A stretch of 64,000 nucleotides of DNA from Streptomyces roseoverticillatus (lineage in GTDB: Bacteria; Actinomycetota; Actinomycetes; Streptomycetales; Streptomycetaceae). Below the pieces are notes generated by a model, which searched no databases, was not told the origin of the DNA, and was given only the letters and a program-made list of their open reading frames with translations. How positions within the stretch are numbered: the first letter of the stretch is position 1; the number at the start of each line of letters is the position of its first letter. The stretch is from contig NZ_JOFL01000006.1 of the NCBI RefSeq assembly GCF_000719265.1, positions 310,001 through 374,000 on the forward strand, given 5' to 3'. Below are positions 59,050 through 64,000 of this stretch, one piece after another. The translations under genes were made by a program, and so were the position numbers.

Positions 59050-60015
59050 ATGGTGCAGATCGGCTACACGATGATGACCGAGCAGGCAGGCCCCCGGGAC
59101 CTGGTCGCGCACGTGGTGGGCGCGGAGGAGGCCGGGTTCGACTTCTCCGTCACCTCCGACCACTACTTCCCCTGGCTCGCCTCGCAGGGCCATTCGCCCA
59201 ATGCGTGGGCCGTCCTGGGCGCCGCGGCGCAGGCGACGTCCCGGATCCCGCTCATGACCTACGTCACCTGTCCCACGACGCGCTATCACCCGGTGCTCGT
59301 CGCCCAGCAGGCGGCCACCCTCCAGCTGCTGTCCCAGGGGCGGTTCCGGCTCGGGCTCGGCTCCGGCGAGAACCTCAACGAGCACGTCGTGGGTCACGGC
59401 TGGCCCGGCGTCAGCGTCCGCCAGGAGATGCTCGAAGAGGCCGTGTTCATCATCCGGGCCCTCTTCGCGGGAGACCTCGTCAACCACCACGGCACGCACT
59501 ACGACGTCGACCACGCCAGGTTGTGGGACGTGGCCGTGCCCGCCCCGCCCATCGGGATCGCCGTCTCGGGCGAGCGCTCCTGCCGGCTGGCCGGGAGCGC
59601 GGCCGACCTGGTCATCGCGACGGAACCCAAGCGCGAGCTGCTGGAGGCCTTCGACCGCCACGGCGGCGCCGAGAAGCCCCGTATCGGGCAGCTTCCCGTC
59701 TGCTACGACACCGACCACGGCGCGGCGGTCGAGCGGGCCCACGAGCAGTTCCGCTGGTTCGGGCTGGGCTGGAAGGTCAACGCCGAGCTGCCGCACGACG
59801 CCTCTTTCGCCTCCGCGTCCGCCTCCGTCACCAAGGAGCAGGTCGCCGAGGGGATCCCCTGCGGCCCGAACGTGGACCGCTTCGTGGAGGCCGTACGGGC
59901 GTTCACCGACGCGGGGTTCACCGAGGTCGCGCTCGTGCAGATCGGCGGCGGACATCAGGAGCCCTACCTGGAGTGGGCCAGGAGGGAGCTGCTCCCCGCC
60001 CTGCGCACGCTCTGA
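59050..60015 (+). CDS. F420-dependent LLM-class oxidoreductase (TIGR03557-type)
   Basis: 321-residue luciferase-like flavin/F420 oxidoreductase. Visible: IGYTMMTEQAGPRDLVAHVV, the substrate/F420 region FDFSVTSDHYFPWLASQGHS, GRFRLGLGSGENLNEHVVG and PPIGIAVSGERSCRLAG. This is the actinobacterial group related to F420-dependent glucose-6-phosphate dehydrogenase. ATG 59050 is the start. Reaction and substrate unknown. It ends at a hairpin shared with the convergent ligase gene. Confidence 0.88.
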   Translation: MVQIGYTMMTEQAGPRDLVAHVVGAEEAGFDFSVTSDHYFPWLASQGHSPNAWAVLGAAAQATSRIPLMTYVTCPTTRYHPVLVAQQAATLQLLSQGRFRLGLGSGENLNEHVVGHGWPGVSVRQEMLEEAVFIIRALFAGDLVNHHGTHYDVDHARLWDVAVPAPPIGIAVSGERSCRLAGSAADLVIATEPKRELLEAFDRHGGAEKPRIGQLPVCYDTDHGAAVERAHEQFRWFGLGWKVNAELPHDASFASASASVTKEQVAEGIPCGPNVDRFVEAVRAFTDAGFTEVALVQIGGGHQEPYLEWARRELLPALRTL

Positions 60016-60020
60016 GCGCG

Positions 60021-60040
60021 GGCCGCCCGGCGGGGCGGCC
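60021..60040. terminator. Bidirectional terminator between LLM oxidoreductase and ligase genes
   Basis: GGCCGCCC and GGGCGGCC form an 8-bp stem with a GGCG loop between the convergent stops at 60015 and 60046. Confidence 0.55.
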
Positions 60041-60045
60041 GTCCG

Positions 60046-61107
60046 TCACAGCGCGAGGATGTCGGCGAGCTTGTAGTCCGCCGGCTCCTCCAGCTGGGCG
60101 TACGTGCACTGGTGCGGTTCGCGGTCGGGGCGCCAGCGGCGGAACTGCGTGGTGTGGCGGAAGCGGTCGCCCTGCAGGTGGTCGTAGGCGACCTCGCACA
60201 CCCGCTCGGGACGCAGCGGCACCCAGGACAGGTCCTTGGTGCCGGTCCACCGGCTGGGTCCGCCCGGCAGCCGGCCGGCCGCCTGCGCCTCCTCGCTGGT
60301 CCACTCCTGCCACGGGTGCCCCTCGGCCGTGGGCATCCGCAGCGGCTCCAGCTCGGTCATGAGCTCCTGGCGGCGGCGCATGGGGAACGAGGCGCAGACG
60401 CCGACGTGCTGCAGGCGCCCGGCCGGGTCGTAGAGGCCGAGCAGCAGCGAGCCCACGACGGGCCCGCTCTTGTGCGGGCGCAGCCCGGCGACGACGCAGT
60501 CGGCCGTCCGCTCGTGCTTGACCTTGGCCATGGCCCGCTCGCCGGGCCGGTACGGGGAACCGGGCGGCTTGGCGACGACCCCGTCGAGCCCGGCCCCCTC
60601 GAACTGCTCGAACCACGCGTGCGCCGTCTCCAGGTCGTACGTGGCCGGTGCGACGTACACCGGGGCGGAGACTCCTCGCAGCGCCGTGGTCAGGGCGTCG
60701 CGCCGGTCCCGCTGCGGGGTGGCGAGCAGGGACTCCTCGCCGAGGGCGAGCAGGTCGAAGGCGATGAAGCTCGCCGGGGTGACCTCGGCCAGATGGCGGA
60801 CGCGGGAGGCGGCGGGGTGGATGCGTTCGAGCAGGGCGTCGAAGTCCAGGCGCCCGCCGCGGGTGATGACGATCTCCCCGTCGAGCACGCAGCGGGGCGG
60901 CAGCTGTGCGCGGAAGACCTCGACGAGCTCCGGGAAGTAGCGGGTCAGGGGCTTGCTGGAGCGGCTGCCCAGCTCGACGTCGTCGCCGTCGCGGAAGACG
61001 ATCGCCCGGAAGCCGTCCCACTTCGCCTCGTACAGCATGCCGGGCGGGATGGCCGCGACGGACTTCGCGAGCATCGGCTGCAGCGGCGGCATCACGGGGA
61101 GATCCAT
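60046..61107 (-). CDS. ligC: ATP-dependent DNA ligase (LigC-type)
   Basis: Seals DNA nicks; 353 residues, the same size as mycobacterial LigC. The adenylation motif is EAKWDGFRA with Lys29 as the AMP-accepting lysine. Further nucleotidyltransferase motifs are SRSSKPLTRYFPEL, VLDGEIVI, FIAFDLLALG, GLDGVVAKPPGSPYRPGERAMAKVK, and a C-terminal OB domain (ADCVVAGLRPHKSG, LLLGLYDPAGRLQHVG). ATG 61107 (MDLPVMPPLQPMLAKSV) is the start. Divergent from a LigD-type polymerase gene at 61196, so both probably serve non-homologous end joining or gap repair. Ku is not in the window. Confidence 0.9.
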   Translation of the reverse strand: MDLPVMPPLQPMLAKSVAAIPPGMLYEAKWDGFRAIVFRDGDDVELGSRSSKPLTRYFPELVEVFRAQLPPRCVLDGEIVITRGGRLDFDALLERIHPAASRVRHLAEVTPASFIAFDLLALGEESLLATPQRDRRDALTTALRGVSAPVYVAPATYDLETAHAWFEQFEGAGLDGVVAKPPGSPYRPGERAMAKVKHERTADCVVAGLRPHKSGPVVGSLLLGLYDPAGRLQHVGVCASFPMRRRQELMTELEPLRMPTAEGHPWQEWTSEEAQAAGRLPGGPSRWTGTKDLSWVPLRPERVCEVAYDHLQGDRFRHTTQFRRWRPDREPHQCTYAQLEEPADYKLADILAL

Positions 61108-61195
61108 GACCGCGATTGTGCGGGCCCCGGGCCCCGGCCGCCTCTCCGCGAGCCGTCCGCAGGCGCGGCCCGGCGCCGCCCTCTAGCGTGAGGGC

Positions 61196-62239
61196 ATGGC
61201 ACAGGAGGCGCTGGAGCTCACCGTGGGGGAGCGGACGGTGCGGCTGTCGCACCCGGACAAGGTCTACTTTCCCGAGCGCGGCTACACCAAGTACGACCTC
61301 GCCCGTTACTACCTCGCCGTCGCCGACGGCATCGTCCGGGCCCTGAAGGACCGCCCGACCACGATGGAGCGCTACCCGGACGGGGTGCAGGGGGAGTCCT
61401 TCTTCCAGAAGAGGGCGCCGAAGAACCTCCCCGAGTGGATCCCGACCGGGCGCATCGCCTTCCCCAGCGGCCGCTACGCCGACGAGATCTGCCCGGGCGA
61501 GGCGGCGGCCGTGGTGTGGGCCGCGAACCTCGGCTGCGTGACCTTCCACCCCTGGCCGGTGCGCCGGACGGACACCGAGCACCCTGACGAGCTGCGCATC
61601 GACCTCGACCCGCAGCCGGGCACCGGGTACGCCGACGCGGTCCGGGCCGCCGTCGAACTCCGCGACGTCCTCGACGGCCTGGGGCTGACCGGCTGGCCCA
61701 AGACGTCCGGGGGCCGCGGGCTGCACGTCTTCGTGCCCATCGCGCCGCGGTGGACCTTCGTCCAGGTCCGCAGGGCCGCCATCGCCGTCGCCCGGGAGCT
61801 GGAGCGGCGGATGCCGCGGGAGGTCACCACGGCGTGGTGGAAGGAGGAGCGCGGCGCCAAGGTGTTCGTCGACTACAACCAGACGGCCCGTGACCGCACC
61901 ATCGCCAGCGCCTACTCGGTGCGGCCCCGCCCGCACGCTCCGGTGTCCGCGCCGCTGACGTGGGACGAGGTGACCGGCGGCGCGGTGCCCGAGGACTTCG
62001 ACCTGGCGACCATGCCGGCCCGGTTCGAGGCCGTGGGCGACGTGCACGCGGGCATGGAGGAGGGGCCGTGCGGCCTGGAGTACGCCCTGGAGCTGGCCGA
62101 CCGGGACGAGCGCGAGCACGGCCTGGGCGATCTGCCGTACCCGCCGGAGCACCCGAAGATGAAGGGCGAGCCGAAGCGCGTCCAGCCGAGCCGGGCCCGG
62201 AAGGGGCCGGACGAGGGATCATCAGACACGAAAGAGTGA
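61196..62239 (+). CDS. LigD-type polymerase/primase domain protein (free-standing PolDom)
   Basis: 347-residue archaeo-eukaryotic primase-type polymerase used in bacterial end joining to fill and extend DNA ends. Conserved: VRLSHPDKVYFPERGYTKYD, GVQGESFFQKRAPKNLPEWI, the two catalytic Asp in RIDLDPQPGTGY, and TSGGRGLHVFVPI, followed by RDRTIASAYSVRPRPHAPVS. It lacks the ligase and phosphoesterase domains of full LigD; the neighbour gene supplies a ligase. ATG 61196 is the start. The C-terminal tail is basic (KRVQPSRARKG). Confidence 0.9.
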   Translation: MAQEALELTVGERTVRLSHPDKVYFPERGYTKYDLARYYLAVADGIVRALKDRPTTMERYPDGVQGESFFQKRAPKNLPEWIPTGRIAFPSGRYADEICPGEAAAVVWAANLGCVTFHPWPVRRTDTEHPDELRIDLDPQPGTGYADAVRAAVELRDVLDGLGLTGWPKTSGGRGLHVFVPIAPRWTFVQVRRAAIAVARELERRMPREVTTAWWKEERGAKVFVDYNQTARDRTIASAYSVRPRPHAPVSAPLTWDEVTGGAVPEDFDLATMPARFEAVGDVHAGMEEGPCGLEYALELADRDEREHGLGDLPYPPEHPKMKGEPKRVQPSRARKGPDEGSSDTKE

Positions 62240-62322
62240 GGGGGAATTGCCCTGGTTTATCGAAGATTGCGGCGTGGTACGTCGGCATTGCGTCATCCAC
62301 TCCGCAGACCAGGGAGCCCCCC

Positions 62323-62748
62323 ATGCCCAGGACATTCGCAGTCCGCAGCAAGAAGTTCTCGACGGATGCCATCGCTGCGGCCGCCTTGGCGGGCTCGCTG
62401 CTGGTCGCCGGCTCGGCCCAGGCGGCCTCGGGCCCCGGCGTCCCACCCGTCCCCCAGCAGCCCGCCGGCAAGATCATCAGCGCCTCGGGCGTCAACGAGC
62501 GCATGTACCCCAGCACGGACTCGGCGGTGCGCGGCACCGTGGCCCGCGGCGCCAAGATCACCCTGCGGTGCAAGGTCCGTGCCCAGACCGTCGGCGGCAA
62601 CAACATCTGGTACCTGCTCCGCAACCGCAACACCTGGGTCGCGGCGGCCTTCGTCGGCAACGCCGGCGCCGGCGCCGTCCCGCTGTGCAGAGACGTCGAC
62701 CGCACCCCTCTGGACAACGCCCCCGCCACCCGGGCCGCGATGGGCTGA
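62323..62748 (+). CDS. Secreted SH3-like domain protein
   Basis: 141-residue exported protein with a signal peptide (AIAAAALAGSLLVAGSAQA, cleavage after AQA) and one bacterial SH3-like domain (VNERMYPSTDSAVRGTVARG, AKITLRCKVRAQTVGGNNIWYLL, RNTWVAAAFVGN). Such domains bind peptidoglycan or proteins at the cell surface. AGGGAG lies 6 nt before ATG 62323. A long hairpin follows the gene. Confidence 0.82.
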   Translation: MPRTFAVRSKKFSTDAIAAAALAGSLLVAGSAQAASGPGVPPVPQQPAGKIISASGVNERMYPSTDSAVRGTVARGAKITLRCKVRAQTVGGNNIWYLLRNRNTWVAAAFVGNAGAGAVPLCRDVDRTPLDNAPATRAAMG

Positions 62749-62759
62749 GTCACCGTAAC

Positions 62760-62799
62760 CGACGAAGAGGGCAGCCTCTGCCGGCTGTCCTCTTCGTCG
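62760..62799 (+). terminator. Terminator after SH3-like gene
   Basis: A 17-bp stem (62760-62776 with 62783-62799, one G-U pair, left arm begins CGACGAAGAGG) closes a 6-nt loop and is followed by a pyrimidine-rich TATCTTCCCC. Starts 12 nt past the stop. Confidence 0.8.
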
Positions 62800-62875
62800 T
62801 ATCTTCCCCGCGCCGATTACTCCGGGTGGCTGAAGGTAACGGATTGTGCCGCCATCTCGGGTGGCGGGCGGAATA

Positions 62876-63115
62876 ATGGGCCATGTCGTTGTTTCCCGGC
62901 CGAATGCTGTCGTGATGCTGTGTAAGGACTGTCTGAATCCGGTTATCGAGGGCCCCGAAGGCGGCTACGTCTGCGGTCAGTGCTTCCACGTCGTGGAGCC
63001 CAACGGCTACGCGGAGCGCCGGGCCGAGGGGGTGCGGCGGGCCGCGGAGGAGCGCCGCATCCGCACCGAGGAGCGCCGCGCCCGCGCCCAGGCCCGTAAC
63101 CGTGCCTGGCCCTGA
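62876..63115 (+). CDS. Small zinc-ribbon protein
   Basis: 79-residue protein from ATG 62876 (GGCGGA just upstream); ATG 62915 is an alternative giving 66 residues. A zinc ribbon is formed by CKDCLNPVIEGPEGGYVCGQC (two CxxC pairs), followed by a highly charged helix (RRAAEERRIRTEERRARAQA). No catalytic domain. Probably a nucleic-acid or protein-binding accessory protein; function unknown. Confidence 0.72.
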   Translation: MGHVVVSRPNAVVMLCKDCLNPVIEGPEGGYVCGQCFHVVEPNGYAERRAEGVRRAAEERRIRTEERRARAQARNRAWP

Positions 63116-63147
63116 GAGCGCCCTGAGCGTCCCGGACGCCCCGGGCC

Positions 63148-63609
63148 TCAGCGGCCCGCGGGCGCCGTGCCCCCGGCGGGCGCGGCGGCGGGCGGCTGGT
63201 CGCTGCCGCAGTGCAGGCACTTGACCGCCGCCGCGGGGAGGCCCTCCGACAGGCACGCCGGGCAGGTCTTGAGCGGGCCCGGCTCCCCGAAGACGACCAC
63301 CCCGCGCCGCGCCTGCACATGCTTGTACGGGACGACGATCAGGAAGTACACCACGGCCATGAAGATGAGGAAGTAGACGGCCGCCGAGAGGAACGAACCC
63401 AGGTCCAGGTAGGTGTTCTTGTTGCCCGCCCGGCCCAGCTGCCACCCCAGCCCCATCGAATGGCCGCCCTGGAACCGGGCGATGACCGGGTTGATGACGA
63501 AGTCGGTGAACGCCTTGATGAGCGTGCTGAGTGCCAGTGCGATGATCAGGCCGACGGCGACGGTGACGATGTCGCCGCGCATGACGAAGTTCTTGAATCC
63601 TTTGAGCAT
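63148..63609 (-). CDS. mscL: Large-conductance mechanosensitive channel MscL with C-terminal zinc ribbon
   Basis: Stretch-activated channel that releases solutes on hypo-osmotic shock, 153 residues. The N-terminal MLKGFKNFVMRGDIVTVAVG and the first helix AVGLIIALALSTLIKAFTDF are typical, with the second helix FLIFMAVVYFLIVVPYKH. The periplasmic loop is longer than in E. coli. The C-terminus carries CPACLSEGLPAAAVKCLHC, two CxxC pairs forming a zinc ribbon seen in a subset of actinobacterial MscL. ATG 63609 has GGAGG 6 nt upstream. Confidence 0.93.
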   Translation of the reverse strand: MLKGFKNFVMRGDIVTVAVGLIIALALSTLIKAFTDFVINPVIARFQGGHSMGLGWQLGRAGNKNTYLDLGSFLSAAVYFLIFMAVVYFLIVVPYKHVQARRGVVVFGEPGPLKTCPACLSEGLPAAAVKCLHCGSDQPPAAAPAGGTAPAGR

Positions 63610-63681
63610 GACCGTCCTCCGCACAGCACGCTACATTCCGTCAAGCGGTCCTCAGCGGTACGGCACGCGCAAGGGCCGCTC

Positions 63682-64000
63682 TCAGGCGGCGGAGCCGCCG
63701 AATTCCCGCACGGCGTCCTCGACGATCGCCTCCAGCCGGGCGTGGTGCGCCCCGCGCCAGTACACGCGCCCGCAGGCGGTGCACTGCGCGAACACGTCGT
63801 ACGTGCGCCGCGTCCCGTGCTCCAGCCGCTCCGCGACCGTGTCCTTCTCGGCGTCCGCGAGCCGCCCGTTGCAGGCGGTGCAGCGCGTCCACGGAGCCAG
63901 CACGGGGGCGAACCTGCCGAGGACGTCCCGCAGTTGCTCGTCGGGCCGGTCGCTGTAGACGTAGGCGCCGGCCCATATCTCGCGCCGCCGCAGCAGCCCG
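63682..64000 (-). CDS. Mut7-C RNAse domain protein, 3' part only
   Basis: The gene enters from the right edge and ends at 63682, so only the C-terminal 106 residues are present. They begin GLLRRREIWAGAYVYSDRPDEQLRDV, the end of a Mut7-C (PIN-like nuclease) fold, and carry the family's terminal zinc-binding region with CTACNGRL and CTACGRVYW. Mut7-C proteins often have an N-terminal ubiquitin-like domain, which would lie outside the window. Substrate RNA unknown. Confidence 0.8.
   Translation of the reverse strand, partial: GLLRRREIWAGAYVYSDRPDEQLRDVLGRFAPVLAPWTRCTACNGRLADAEKDTVAERLEHGTRRTYDVFAQCTACGRVYWRGAHHARLEAIVEDAVREFGGSAA

Noticed and set aside
1..64000. tRNA, rRNA and mobile-element genes
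   Set aside because: I looked for tRNA T-loop and rRNA sequences and for transposases or integrases and saw none. A covariance-model scan would be decisive.

Overview
The window reads as a linear stretch of a high-GC actinomycete chromosome, almost certainly Streptomyces or a close relative. Supporting signs are the very high GC and GC3, frequent GTG/TTG starts, a WhiB-family regulator, many SpoIIE-type phosphatases, TetR/AraC/XRE regulators and secreted proteases, an F420-type LLM oxidoreductase, a streptophobe-like membrane protein, a family 2 encapsulin, and split non-homologous end-joining enzymes. I saw no tRNA, rRNA, CRISPR array, insertion sequence or prophage genes.

Layout. 0-9 kb: the N-terminal half of a sugar ABC ATPase cut by the left edge, a large multi-domain SpoIIE phosphatase, a cyclase-family hydrolase, a quinone-oxidoreductase-like enzyme divergent from an AraC regulator, and an amino-acid permease beside a TetR regulator. 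9-14 kb: an M6 metalloprotease divergent from that TetR with a clear operator between them, a WhiB protein, an alpha/beta hydrolase that has lost its catalytic residues, and a secreted M4 protease. 14-23 kb: a signalling block with a gamma-glutamylcyclotransferase, an FHA-FHA-ABC exporter, an SH3-like protein and a Ser/Thr kinase in one operon, then a streptophobe-like protein, a DUF6777-like membrane-anchored protein and a DUF998 protein. 23-26 kb: a family 2 encapsulin shell carrying a cyclic-nucleotide-binding-like insert, translationally coupled to a cysteine desulfurase cargo, with a strong palindromic operator upstream. 26-29.6 kb: a secreted protein, an MBL-fold hydrolase and an RsbU-like phosphatase. 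Seven copies of one 46-bp intergenic repeat lie in two clusters, at 18.8-19.2 kb and 28.2-28.5 kb.

29.6-41.2 kb is the most interesting region. It is an all-minus-strand gene cluster that looks like an undescribed RiPP (ribosomally made, modified peptide) pathway. It holds a 55-residue Thr/Pro/Ser-rich precursor candidate with two cysteines (39505-39672), a radical SAM/SPASM enzyme, two NodU-type O-carbamoyltransferases, two non-heme iron/2-oxoglutarate dioxygenases, a thioredoxin-reductase-like dithiol oxidoreductase, an SGNH hydrolase, an MFS exporter and two tiny proteins of 36 and 51 residues. A 13-bp perfect hairpin separates the precursor from the radical SAM gene, as expected if the precursor must be made in excess. 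The proposed logic is radical and dioxygenase modification of the peptide, carbamoylation of hydroxyls, oxidation of the cysteine pair and export.

41-64 kb is mixed: a lipid-aminoacylation pair (esterase plus MprF/LPG-synthase-like protein), methionine aminopeptidase divergent from a small XRE regulator, a FAD monooxygenase under twin TetR-type operators convergent with a TetR gene, methyltransferases, lipoproteins, an acyl-CoA ligase, a GH6 cellulase interrupted by a long charged insertion, an LLM oxidoreductase, a divergent DNA ligase C / LigD-type polymerase pair, an SH3-like secreted protein, MscL with a zinc ribbon, and the 3' part of a Mut7-C gene cut by the right edge. Many genes end in long perfect hairpins.
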